Assembly: GCA_017415185.1 (NCBI GenBank)
Contig: JAFQHZ010000032.1
Span: 1 to 64,000, forward strand
Reading direction: 5' to 3'
Source of the DNA: Candidatus Gastranaerophilales bacterium
GTDB taxonomy: Bacteria > Cyanobacteriota > Vampirovibrionia > Gastranaerophilales > Gastranaerophilaceae
Length of the DNA: 64,000 bases
The notes below the pieces were generated by a model. It saw nothing but the letters and a program-made list of their open reading frames with translations. It had not been told where the DNA came from and ran no database searches. The position numbers and the translations under genes were made by a program. This document shows, piece by piece, positions 44,473 to 52,471 of this stretch; within the stretch, counting starts at the first letter, position 1; each line of letters begins with the position of its first letter.

Positions 44473-44742
44473 ATGCAAGAACAAGATGCAAAATTATATA
44501 AAAATGTGGCAAAAATTCTTCGTACCCAAAGAAAAGAGAAGGATTTAAAATTTACTATTTTTTGTTATGAAAACGATATTGCGACATCTTCGCTAAATAC
44601 AATAGAAAAAGGTGAAACAAAAATTTATTTTTCCAACATTGCAAGAGTAGTTAGAGCGCTTGGTTTGAGTTTTGAAGAGTTTGGAAAATTATTGGATGAA
44701 GAAGTAAAAGAAAACGATAACGATTTGATAGATTCTTTATAA
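44473..44742 (+). CDS. XRE-family helix-turn-helix protein, divergent third member
   Basis: 89 residues. VAKILRTQRKEKDLKFTIFC, then IATSSLNTIEKGETKIYFSN and IARVVRALGLSFEEFGKLL give the HTH_3 layout, with the acidic tail KENDNDLIDSL. It is less similar to the two paralogues upstream. TATTAT lies seven bases before the ATG. Confidence 0.85.
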   Translation: MQEQDAKLYKNVAKILRTQRKEKDLKFTIFCYENDIATSSLNTIEKGETKIYFSNIARVVRALGLSFEEFGKLLDEEVKENDNDLIDSL

Positions 44743-44778
44743 TTTTTTAGAGCAAAACCATAGTTTGTTCTTCATTTT

Positions 44779-44798
44779 AAAGAAGCTAAAGCTTCTTA
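44779..44798 (+). terminator. Short hairpin after the XRE cluster
   Basis: AGAAGC / GCTTCT with a TAAA loop, 38 bp after the stop at 44742, followed by TTATT. Confidence 0.55.
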
Positions 44799-44848
44799 TT
44801 CACTTTCTTTTCTTTGTTCAAGCGCCTATCAAAGAAAAGAAAGTGAAT
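44798..44848. repeat. 19-bp inverted repeat (purine/pyrimidine hairpin)
   Basis: ATTCACTTTCTTTTCTTTG (44798-44816) and its exact complement (44830-44848) flank a 13-nt loop. One arm is almost all pyrimidine and the other purine. It stands next to the repeat element at 44892 and may be part of the same unit. The whole stretch 44743-45412 contains no gene I can support. Confidence 0.85.
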
Positions 44849-44891
44849 CGAAAGAAAAGAAAGAAGGCTTGATTAAATTCTTTGTTTCTTC

Positions 44892-45034
44892 TTTTTTAAA
44901 TTTTTATCTACTTAAAAAACAGTCGAGCTTTTGCAATTAAGCTAAACTTATACAAAACATGTATATAATTAAACTTTAATTCTAAAACACAAAACCTCTC
45001 CGGTTTTTTAATGTGATGATAAAAATTTAAAAAA
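44892..45034. repeat. Intergenic element bounded by 17-bp inverted repeats, copy 2
   Basis: The same end sequences as copy 1 (44892-44908 and 45018-45034, perfect inverted repeats), with conserved AAAAAACAGTCGAGCTTTTG and ACAAAACCTCTCCGGTTTTTT. Between those blocks the two copies differ in sequence but not in spacing (143 against 144 bp). Flanking AAAAGAAA...GGCTTG is also shared. Non-coding. Confidence 0.8.
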
Positions 45035-45238
45035 GATGAATGCTACAAGCGAAAAATTTAATTCCACAAAAAGGCAAAAGCTGAAAAGATTTTGCACGCC
45101 ATTATAATTCAATTACCAAACATAGAAATTATTGTGTAAGATGTCAAAATCTTTGAATCTTTTGACTAGGAATTAAATTTTGAAGCGTTTTGATAAGCTT
45201 GAAATTCATTAAGCCGTTATTTTCTTCTTTTTTGGTTC

Positions 45239-45289
45239 CATTTTTTCTTCTTTTGATTACGGCGTTTGAGTGCAAAAGAAGAAAAAATG
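45239..45289. repeat. 17-bp inverted repeat, second purine/pyrimidine hairpin
   Basis: CATTTTTTCTTCTTTTG (45239-45255) and its exact complement (45273-45289) around a 17-nt loop. It has the same design as the hairpin at 44798-44848, in the same gene-free stretch. Confidence 0.85.
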
Positions 45290-45412
45290 AACTGGAACTT
45301 TAGTTCCAAAGAAATAAACTTTTAGCTTTACAAAAGACCCTGCCAAGTAGGTACAGGTTTTCACAAAATCAAAGATTTTGGAAAAACTAGCAAAACAAGT
45401 TCAGCATGACGG

Positions 45413-45907
45413 TCACTCAGGTTTTGAACCTGAAATTTTAACGCCTTCAACAATATATAGCGCTTCATTTTTCTTGATTAAAGAATTATTTTTGTCATAT
45501 TCTTCAACAATAAATTTATCTGTTCCGGAAAAATTATTTCCCAAAAGCCTGAAACTGACGATTTCTCTATATATTACTTTCGATAAATCGTCTTGTTTAA
45601 CAATTTTTTCTCTTTCAAATTTCAAAGTTCTTCCATCAGAAGCTTTGTCTTTAATTCTAATTTCGCTTCTTGCTCCACTTTGCAAGTTTTGCAAAACCAA
45701 AACATTGCTATGCCCAGACAAAGTCCAAATATCTCTGCTTTGATAATTAAACATTGTAGGATTATTTGAACTATCAAGCTTTGAAATCACACCCCAAGAA
45801 CCAAAAAATCCCGAAGGGATATATTCTTCGCTGACTGAGCCTTTTAAAATTGAAGCGTCAGCACAAAGAAAAAATAATGAAAAAATAAGCAATATAAACT
45901 TTCTCAT
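45413..45907 (-). CDS. Secreted hypothetical protein
   Basis: 164 residues with a signal peptide (RKFILLIFSLFFLCADA). The mature chain looks like a small beta-barrel (GFFGSWGVISKLDSSNN, IWTLSGHSNVLVLQNL) and may bind ligands or lipids, but no family is recognised. TAAAAT ends six bases before the ATG, so it may be leaderless. The last codons form a small hairpin. Confidence 0.7.
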   Translation of the reverse strand: MRKFILLIFSLFFLCADASILKGSVSEEYIPSGFFGSWGVISKLDSSNNPTMFNYQSRDIWTLSGHSNVLVLQNLQSGARSEIRIKDKASDGRTLKFEREKIVKQDDLSKVIYREIVSFRLLGNNFSGTDKFIVEEYDKNNSLIKKNEALYIVEGVKISGSKPE

Positions 45908-46002
45908 ACTACGATTTTAATTAAATTTATAAAAAATTCAACCGCAAGATTGAGGAATTTTCGAAATATTATTGTAAGATTACAATAGATGGGGAGCTAG
46001 TT

Positions 46003-46470
46003 TTGAAACAAACATTGTCTGTATTAATACCTTTAGCGTTAATTATTGCTTTGATTTTAAATCAAGCAATGCCTGCTGATGCAGCAAAGAAAAACGTTAA
46101 AAAGAAAGGCGTTGCCCAAGAAATAATTACAGATATGGCAACAAAAATCAATGGCTTAACGCAAAAAGTTTATGAAAGAGAACTTTTTACCCCCGAAGAT
46201 TCAAAATCATTAATCACATTAAAATTGCAACTTGATGAACACATGGACAATCTTCCTGAAGCAAGTTTTGCGCCTTTATATTATAAAATTGGTAACATTT
46301 ATAGATTAAGAGGGGAAGAAAAAGACGCAATTATTTGTTATCAAACAATCCTTGAAAACTTCTCAGACACAGCTTATGGACCAAAAGCAAGAGATGTTTT
46401 AACACAAATGGGTGTTGAAATAAGAGTGCCTGTTGAAGAAGAAGAGGATGTTTTTGAAGAAGAAATTTAA
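46003..46470 (+). CDS. Exported TPR-like protein
   Basis: 155 residues, TTG start with GGGGAG six bases ahead. An N-terminal hydrophobic span (SVLIPLALIIALILNQ) ending in ADAA acts as a signal peptide or anchor. The mature part carries about two helical pairs of TPR type (APLYYKIGNIYRLRGEEKDA), and ends in a very acidic tail. Probably a periplasmic protein-interaction factor. Confidence 0.75.
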   Translation: MKQTLSVLIPLALIIALILNQAMPADAAKKNVKKKGVAQEIITDMATKINGLTQKVYERELFTPEDSKSLITLKLQLDEHMDNLPEASFAPLYYKIGNIYRLRGEEKDAIICYQTILENFSDTAYGPKARDVLTQMGVEIRVPVEEEEDVFEEEI

Positions 46471-46493
46471 CACAAAAATTTTTTTTGTGATAA

Positions 46494-46626
46494 TATAATT
46501 TTAAAATTAAATAGGAAACAGGGGTGAAATTCCTCAACTGGGCCGCAGCCGTTATAGTCGGAAAACTCAAATTTTAAAGTATTTAGCGTGTCACTAATGC
46601 TTTATATGAATGCTGGTTATTTAACC
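46494..46626 (+). promoter_or_regulatory. Cobalamin-riboswitch-like leader
   Basis: GGAAACAGGGGTGAAATTCC (46514-46533), CAACTGGGCCGCAGCCGT (46535-46552) and AGTCGGAAAAC (46556-46566) follow, in order, the conserved cobalamin riboswitch blocks GGGAA..GGTGxAAxTCC, CNGxCCCGCxxCTGT and the B12-box start AGYCxGRARAC. Flanking AATTTTAAAATT and AAATTTTAAAG can close the P1 helix. GTGTCACTAATGC downstream resembles the GCCACTG part. It looks like a compact variant. It ends about 25 bp before the TTG start of an unknown gene, so control could be at translation. No intrinsic terminator was seen. Confidence 0.65.
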
Positions 46627-46651
46627 GCTCGGCTCAATAGAAAGGTCGATT

Positions 46652-47359
46652 TTGGTAGCACCAGCAGGAGCAGCAACAATACAAAACACAGGAAAATGTC
46701 CACATGGACTGCCAATTGGAGCATGCCCGATTTGCTCTGGTATGGGTGGCGGTGGCGGAATACGCCAAAATAAAGACAAACCAAGAGTTGCAGGGGAAAT
46801 GAGCTATAATGAATGCATGGCAGCTTGGATTAAAATTCAAGCTGCAAAAGAAGCAAAAATCGAAGCTCAAATTCAAAGGCTAGAAAATGCTCAAGCAATG
46901 CATTTACAACATCGAATGATAATGGGTCTTGAAAAAGCCGTTCAAAAATTAGACACTTTAGTCCAAAAATTAGACCAAATGCCCAAAATTATTGCAATTC
47001 CAGCTAAAATTTTAATCAATGTTTTGATTAAGCCGGTTTTAAATTTAATTTCCAATATTCCTCAAATAATTAATAGCATTCAAACTTTTATCTCTAACGT
47101 AAGAAATTTCATCACTTCAGTTGGAGAAAAACTCGCTTCTGTTTTTGGCGAAGTAAAAAACTTTATAGACGCAAAAATTTCACAACCAATTAAAAAAGCG
47201 ATTAAAAGTGTGCTTAATTTCTTTACCCAAGGGGAAGAAGACGAAAACGAAGAAGTTGAAAAATTAAAAGCAAGAGAAATTAAAAAAGTCCTCAAAGGAT
47301 TATTCAGAATAAAAGACAATAAAGAAAAAGAACTTGAAAAAGAAGAAGAAAAATTATGA
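46652..47359 (+). CDS. Unknown protein with Cys-rich N-terminus, downstream of cobalamin-type leader
   Basis: 235 residues, TTG start with AGAAAGG ahead. CPHGLPIGACPICSGMGGGG (16-35) holds Cys16, His18, Cys25 and Cys28, a possible metal site, then a glycine run. A helix rich in Ala/Lys/Gln (55-100) precedes long amphipathic helices with regularly spaced Ile/Pro (PKIIAIPAKILINVLIKPVL and on to about 190) and a charged C-terminus. No known B12-linked domain. It is co-transcribed with the next gene (4-bp overlap). Confidence 0.7.
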   Translation: MVAPAGAATIQNTGKCPHGLPIGACPICSGMGGGGGIRQNKDKPRVAGEMSYNECMAAWIKIQAAKEAKIEAQIQRLENAQAMHLQHRMIMGLEKAVQKLDTLVQKLDQMPKIIAIPAKILINVLIKPVLNLISNIPQIINSIQTFISNVRNFITSVGEKLASVFGEVKNFIDAKISQPIKKAIKSVLNFFTQGEEDENEEVEKLKAREIKKVLKGLFRIKDNKEKELEKEEEKL

Positions 47360-48852
47360 AACCAACCCAGTTAGACGCATTTAAAACAAAAACAAAGACG
47401 CAAATTTTAAGAACAAGCCATCCACAGAACGACACAATCAAGGGCGTGCTGCTGAACAATCACATTAAAAAAGATTCATTTGAGCGCATTGAGGACTTTG
47501 ACAGAATTTCAAACGAACTTTTAATTCCGAACAAACTGGAAATGCTAAAAGAAGAACAAAAAAAAGAAAAAAAAGAATCTTTTGATTACAAAAAAGCGCT
47601 AAAACCCGCAGCAATTGCAGCAGCAGCAATGCTTGGGGGAATGCTTGCAATTAGCTTAGGCGTTAAAAAATATTCTAATGTAATGGCAAACAAAAGCGAT
47701 ATAGTGCGTCCTGGAGATTTAGCAAGAAACATTAATATCTTAGAAGAACCTCACTTTGCAGCATATAGAATGTTAAGAGACCCAAATGCAAAAAATGTTG
47801 CAGGATTTATTGGCGTTTGTTTAATGAGCGCAGTCACTTTAGTTGCCAAAAATTTTATCGACGCTTCAAAAGAAATTTGGATTAAAAAACAAAACTGCGA
47901 TATAGAATATGACCTTCAAGAAAATTTGATTGAAGTTGAAGCGGAGGCATTTAAAGGCAAATTGAATATCGTTAATACTTTATTATCCGATACAACAAAA
48001 TATTTCAAAGAAACCTTATCATCACAAAAAACTGACTCAAAGCCAAACTTTAAAAGTTATTTAAGTTTTAAAGGCTCCAAAAAAGAAGAAAACACAAAAG
48101 AAAAAAATATAAATCCAAAAACAATTTTTGCAATTGGAGCAGGGGTTTTGAGTTTTGTTGGAATTTCTTTTGCGCTATTTAAAAACTATCAAAAAACATT
48201 GAAAAATCTTGATATTTTTGTTCAAAAATATGAACATAACGAAATAAGCGCCAAAATCATAAACGCAATAAATAACGATGATAAGGAAACTGCAATTAAG
48301 GAATTGAAAGATATTTTCAAGGTAATAAATGCAACAAATAAAACTATGGAAGATAATTTTTCGAAAATAAATGGAATTAGCACAGAAGAAATTCAAAAAG
48401 CAATAAGAGAAGTATCAGAAGCGCAAATTTATGCCCAAGCCCCTGAAGCGCTTGGTGGAATCAGCGAAAAAATTCAATATTATTGCTATATCAATGAAGA
48501 AAGAGGACATTTATACAATTGGATTTTGAATCCTGAAAATAAATTTAACGAATATTTATTCTTGTGTTTTAGTGCAATAAGCTCAATTGGTTACATAGGA
48601 AAGCAAGCAGCGGATGCAATTAGAGAAGTTATTGTAAACAAAGAAAATTCTAAAAGCGAGCTTGGGCTTAAAAAACGCCTCGTTGAAACTGAAATTAACA
48701 ATTTTAAAACAAAAAAGTTGAGTGCTGTTAATCCTCATATTGATACGTTTATTCATCAATTAGAACAAGGAAAACCAAAAGAAGAGCTAAAACAAATGGC
48801 GGAAAACATCTTAATCGAAATTAAAAATGGTCCGCCATACGTTTATTCATAA
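47356..48852 (+). CDS. Unknown membrane protein, second gene of the cobalamin-type operon
   Basis: 498 residues, not recognised. Polar N-terminus (about 1-75), membrane spans at about 80-98 (AAIAAAAMLGGMLAISLGV), near 150-170 and near 260-280, with charged regions between. YLSFKGSKKEE near residue 235 repeats the FKG motif, here internal. A helical domain occupies 285-400, a possible fourth span lies near 395-415, and the C-terminus is helical. ATGA overlap with the preceding gene implies translational coupling. Confidence 0.7.
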   Translation: MKPTQLDAFKTKTKTQILRTSHPQNDTIKGVLLNNHIKKDSFERIEDFDRISNELLIPNKLEMLKEEQKKEKKESFDYKKALKPAAIAAAAMLGGMLAISLGVKKYSNVMANKSDIVRPGDLARNINILEEPHFAAYRMLRDPNAKNVAGFIGVCLMSAVTLVAKNFIDASKEIWIKKQNCDIEYDLQENLIEVEAEAFKGKLNIVNTLLSDTTKYFKETLSSQKTDSKPNFKSYLSFKGSKKEENTKEKNINPKTIFAIGAGVLSFVGISFALFKNYQKTLKNLDIFVQKYEHNEISAKIINAINNDDKETAIKELKDIFKVINATNKTMEDNFSKINGISTEEIQKAIREVSEAQIYAQAPEALGGISEKIQYYCYINEERGHLYNWILNPENKFNEYLFLCFSAISSIGYIGKQAADAIREVIVNKENSKSELGLKKRLVETEINNFKTKKLSAVNPHIDTFIHQLEQGKPKEELKQMAENILIEIKNGPPYVYS

Positions 48853-48859
48853 AATATTT

Positions 48860-50119
48860 TTAATATTTTTTAAATACTAAAGAAGCGTTTTGTCCGCCAA
48901 AACCAAATGAATTAGAAAGAGCATAATTAACTTCTGCTTCCACTGCTTTGTTTGGAACATAATTCAAATTAGCAACCTCTGGGTCTTGATTTTCCAAATT
49001 AATTGTTGGAGGAATAATTCCTTCTTGAATTGCTTTAATACAAACTATGCTCTCAATTGCTCCAGTTGCGCCAATCATGTGTCCATGCATAGATTTTGTT
49101 GAAGAAACTTTCAAATTTTTGTTTGTTTCTAAATCTCCAAATATCTTTGCAACCGCTTTTGATTCTGCGATATCGCCAAGATGGGTTGAAGTGCCGTGAG
49201 TATTAATATAATCAACATCTTTTGGCTCAATTTGAGCATCTTTAACAGCAAGCTCCATTGCTTTTGCTGCCCCTGCGCCTGATGGGTCTGGTGCAACCAT
49301 ATCATACGCATCTCCAGTTTGACCATAGCCAACAATTTCAGCATAAATTTTAGCGCCTCTTTTAAGAGCATGTTCTAATTCTTCAAGAATCAAAATCGCA
49401 GCGCCTTCGCCCATAACAAAACCATCTCTATCAACGTCATAAGGTCTTGAAGCTTTAGTTGGCTCGTCGTTTCTTCTTGATAATGTACGAGCGGTTGTAA
49501 AAGCACCAAGCCCAATATGGGTTAATACCGCTTCTGTACCGCCTGCAATAATAACATCCGCATCATTATATTGAATTGAACGAAAAGCATCGCCAACACA
49601 ATGCGCACTAGAAGCACAAGCTGTTACTATGCATTTGTTAATTCCCTTTGCACCATGGCGCATAGAAACTCTTCCTGCTGCCATATTTGAAATCAACATT
49701 GGAATTGTAAAAGGAGAACATTTTGTTGGTCCTCTATCAATAATAGCCTTATGTTGTTTTTCGTAAGTATCAAATCCGCCAGCGCCAGACCCCACAACAA
49801 CACCAACCCTGTATGGGTCTTCTTGAGTTATATCAAGTTTTGAATCTTTAACTGCTTCATCAGAAGCAACACAAGCAAATTGAGTAAATCTATCCATGCG
49901 TTTCATTTCTTTAACATCAAGAAGATTTTGCTCAAGCACTTCATCATCAAAAGTTGAAACTTCTCCGCCAAAATGAACCAAATGTCCATCAAGCGCAATT
50001 CTTGTTAATTTTTTAATGCCAGATTCGCCTTTAATAATCGAATCCCAAAACTTTTTAACTCCACATCCAAAAGGGCTAACTGCGCCAATTCCGGTTACAA
50101 CAACACGTCTTTTTGTCAT
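48860..50119 (-). CDS. fabF: 3-oxoacyl-ACP synthase II
   Basis: 419 residues. Condensing enzyme with the Cys-His-His triad: ACASSAHCVGDA (Cys about 167), THGTSTHLGD (His about 307) and STKSMHGHMIGATGA (His about 343). It elongates acyl-ACP with malonyl-ACP. It follows acpP on the same strand, the usual arrangement; the 196-bp gap between them contains a hairpin. Confidence 0.96.
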   Translation of the reverse strand: MTKRRVVVTGIGAVSPFGCGVKKFWDSIIKGESGIKKLTRIALDGHLVHFGGEVSTFDDEVLEQNLLDVKEMKRMDRFTQFACVASDEAVKDSKLDITQEDPYRVGVVVGSGAGGFDTYEKQHKAIIDRGPTKCSPFTIPMLISNMAAGRVSMRHGAKGINKCIVTACASSAHCVGDAFRSIQYNDADVIIAGGTEAVLTHIGLGAFTTARTLSRRNDEPTKASRPYDVDRDGFVMGEGAAILILEELEHALKRGAKIYAEIVGYGQTGDAYDMVAPDPSGAGAAKAMELAVKDAQIEPKDVDYINTHGTSTHLGDIAESKAVAKIFGDLETNKNLKVSSTKSMHGHMIGATGAIESIVCIKAIQEGIIPPTINLENQDPEVANLNYVPNKAVEAEVNYALSNSFGFGGQNASLVFKKY

Positions 50120-50145
50120 ATTTTTCCTCTACTTGTTTATTTTAA

Positions 50146-50189
50146 AATTAAAGACTGCAAGAACACTCAAATTCCAACAGTCTTTAATT
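50146..50189 (-). promoter_or_regulatory. 12-bp inverted repeat in the acpP-fabF gap
   Basis: AATTAAAGACTG and CAGTCTTTAATT are exact complements around a 20-nt loop, about 27 bp ahead of the fabF start. On the minus strand TTAAAATAAAC follows. It may be a weak terminator that lowers fabF relative to acpP or a binding site. It does not match the FapR or FabT consensus as I know them. Confidence 0.45.
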
Positions 50190-50315
50190 ATTTTATAGCT
50201 TCTAAAACATTTTGGCTCTATTTTGCAAAATTGCTCACTAGCCATAATTGTTTTCACCCATCAATTACCCAAACTTACTTTAATTAAAGTTCGTTTGCGA
50301 TTGGCTTTCGCTTTC

Positions 50316-50552
50316 TTATTGGTGAGCTTCGATATAGTTTACAGCGTCTTGAACAGTAGCGATTTTTTCAGCTTCTTCATCAGGAATTTCGCAACCGAAA
50401 GCTTCTTCAAAAGCCATTACTAATTCAACTGTATCTAATGAATCAGCACCAAGATCAGCTGTGAAAGAAGCAGTTGGAGTAACTAAAGCTTCATCAACGC
50501 TTAATTGATCTATAACAACTTTTTTTACTTTTTCTAAAATTTCTGTACTCAT
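50316..50552 (-). CDS. acpP: Acyl carrier protein
   Basis: 78 residues, acidic. [16 protein letters not shown] contains the serine that receives phosphopantetheine. It carries growing fatty acids. GAGG lies before the ATG. First gene of the acpP-fabF pair. Confidence 0.97.
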   Translation of the reverse strand: MSTEILEKVKKVVIDQLSVDEALVTPTASFTADLGADSLDTVELVMAFEEAFGCEIPDEEAEKIATVQDAVNYIEAHQ

Positions 50553-50700
50553 TTTTACCTCAATTTAATAATACTAAACTTTTACATGCTCAATTATATA
50601 AGGCAAAAGATATTTTTGCAAATTTATTTATCCTTATTGCAAACAAAATGCTGTTTTGGCGCAGTTTTACGAGGGTTTTTATATGTAGTTTTGTAAATAA

Positions 50701-52470
50701 TTACAATTCAAATTTGCAAAAAACGCCCAAAGGAGTTTTATATAATTCAATATTTTTTGCAACCTTAAGAGCGTAATCGTCCAAATAAAAATTCAACAGA
50801 TAAACAACGCTCGGTTTTTTAATTTCATATTTTCTAATATCAAGCGTATCAATACCAAAATTCACAGGTAAATATAGCATTTTTGCGCCTTTTATTTCAA
50901 AATCTTTATATCCAACAACAGTGTCAGACATAAAAATATAATTATTTTTTATTTCATTAATATCTTGCTTTATAAAATTCAAATATAGATTATGATTGCA
51001 GAACAAATTTAATTGATTCAATCTGAAATTTAAAGTTATAAACAATAAAAATATTAAAATAAGACCATATTTTTTACTTAGCAAATGTTTGAAAATTATC
51101 GCAAACAAAAATAAAACGCACGGAAAAACAACATAAAAATATCTATAACAAAATATTGGTTTAATTAAATATGAAAAAGCTATTGCACACAAGAAAACAA
51201 ACAAAATTGCAAAAGAATTATATTTTACAAAAAGTCGATTTTTTTTCGTACCTTTAAAGAATAAAATCAATATTGCAACAACAAACGCCACAAAAACAAA
51301 AACATTTCCAAACAATGTTTCAACAACAAGACTATAATCGTTCATTTTTGGAATTTGAAGCCAAGAATTAAATTCTCCACTTAGACTCATTTTTTTATAA
51401 ATCAACTCAGGCAAAAAACCAACAAAAGAAAGAACATTCACCAATATAAATTTTTTAATTTTATCTTTATTTTTAAAAATAGTTAAACCAAAAATAAAAT
51501 TATAAAAAACAAAAAAAGCGCCATAAAAATGCGTATATAAAAGCGCTAAAGAAGAAATTAAATATTTAAATTTAGTTTTGTTATTAAATTTAAAAAGAAA
51601 ATAGCTATTAATTAATGCTAAAAGCATTAAAAGCGCATAACATCTTATTTCTTGCGAAAAATAAATCAAAACAATATTCACACAAACAAATAGGGCTGAT
51701 ATTATTGCTGTTTTTTTTGATAAAAAAGTTTTTATATAAAAATAAAAAGCAATATTAAACAAAACGCCAATTAATACCGATGAAAATCTATAAAAATCAG
51801 GATTTTGAAATAATGCTCGATAAATTTTAAACAAAATAAAATATAAAGGAGGGTTTCCTGGGTCTTTTAATGTGTCAAGCCAAGCATTTGTATGTGACAA
51901 AACATATATTTCATCGTCCCAAAAAGGAATATTATTCAATTGCGCCATTCTCAACAAAAAAGAAAGAGAAAAAAGAAAAATAAGCCCGATTTTTGTTTTG
52001 GAACAATTAAATTGAAAATTATACAAAAACAAAAATAAAAATATATAAGAAAAAATATAATATTGCGGATTATAAAAATAGGAAAGAAAGGCTATTGAAG
52101 CCTTATCAAGCAAGTTTTTGTTATTATCAATTTCAATTTCAGACAAATTATTTTTCGGGAAAATCCCCTCGTTTCCAACATAAACTACAATTTTTTGAAT
52201 ATTTTCAATATTTTTTATTTCTATTTTTTTAACCAAACCAAAATATTTTGTTTTAAAAAGATAATGATTTTCGTCTATTTTTATATATTTTTTTATTTCT
52301 TTATCTTGATAATAAACTTTTGGAGGCTCTTTTTTGAAAATAATATCTGTTTGGATTTCTTTATAAAGACCGCCAAAATATGGAATATTTATTTTATGAA
52401 AATTTAAAGCAAAAGACACAAAAAAGCCCAAAACTGCCAAAATTAAAAATATGAAAGCTTTTTTGTTCAT
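50701..52470 (-). CDS. Membrane glycosyltransferase, GT39/ArnT-like
   Basis: 589 residues from the ATG at 52470, with AAAAGGGA upstream; a TTG six codons earlier is rejected. Ten or more membrane spans. FWDDEIYVL near 190 carries the acidic pair typical of lipid-linked sugar transferases, and YFSQEIRCYALLMLLALINS matches the next conserved loop. It would move a sugar from a polyprenyl carrier to an extracytoplasmic acceptor. The start lies one base beyond the stop of the protease gene upstream, so both are one operon. Confidence 0.8.
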   Translation of the reverse strand: MNKKAFIFLILAVLGFFVSFALNFHKINIPYFGGLYKEIQTDIIFKKEPPKVYYQDKEIKKYIKIDENHYLFKTKYFGLVKKIEIKNIENIQKIVVYVGNEGIFPKNNLSEIEIDNNKNLLDKASIAFLSYFYNPQYYIFSYIFLFLFLYNFQFNCSKTKIGLIFLFSLSFLLRMAQLNNIPFWDDEIYVLSHTNAWLDTLKDPGNPPLYFILFKIYRALFQNPDFYRFSSVLIGVLFNIAFYFYIKTFLSKKTAIISALFVCVNIVLIYFSQEIRCYALLMLLALINSYFLFKFNNKTKFKYLISSLALLYTHFYGAFFVFYNFIFGLTIFKNKDKIKKFILVNVLSFVGFLPELIYKKMSLSGEFNSWLQIPKMNDYSLVVETLFGNVFVFVAFVVAILILFFKGTKKNRLFVKYNSFAILFVFLCAIAFSYLIKPIFCYRYFYVVFPCVLFLFAIIFKHLLSKKYGLILIFLLFITLNFRLNQLNLFCNHNLYLNFIKQDINEIKNNYIFMSDTVVGYKDFEIKGAKMLYLPVNFGIDTLDIRKYEIKKPSVVYLLNFYLDDYALKVAKNIELYKTPLGVFCKFEL

Positions 52471-52471
52471 C

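Noticed and set aside
43744-44742. Prophage immunity region
   Set aside because: Three XRE genes and palindromes recall a phage switch, but no integrase, terminase, capsid or other phage gene is within the window.
45378-45743. 121-residue plus-strand open frame
   Set aside because: It lies opposite the secreted protein gene at 45413-45907, which has a signal peptide and a well-placed -10 box.
46588-46773. 61-residue open frame inside the cobalamin-type leader
   Set aside because: It overlaps the riboswitch end and the better supported gene at 46652 in another frame, and has no ribosome site.
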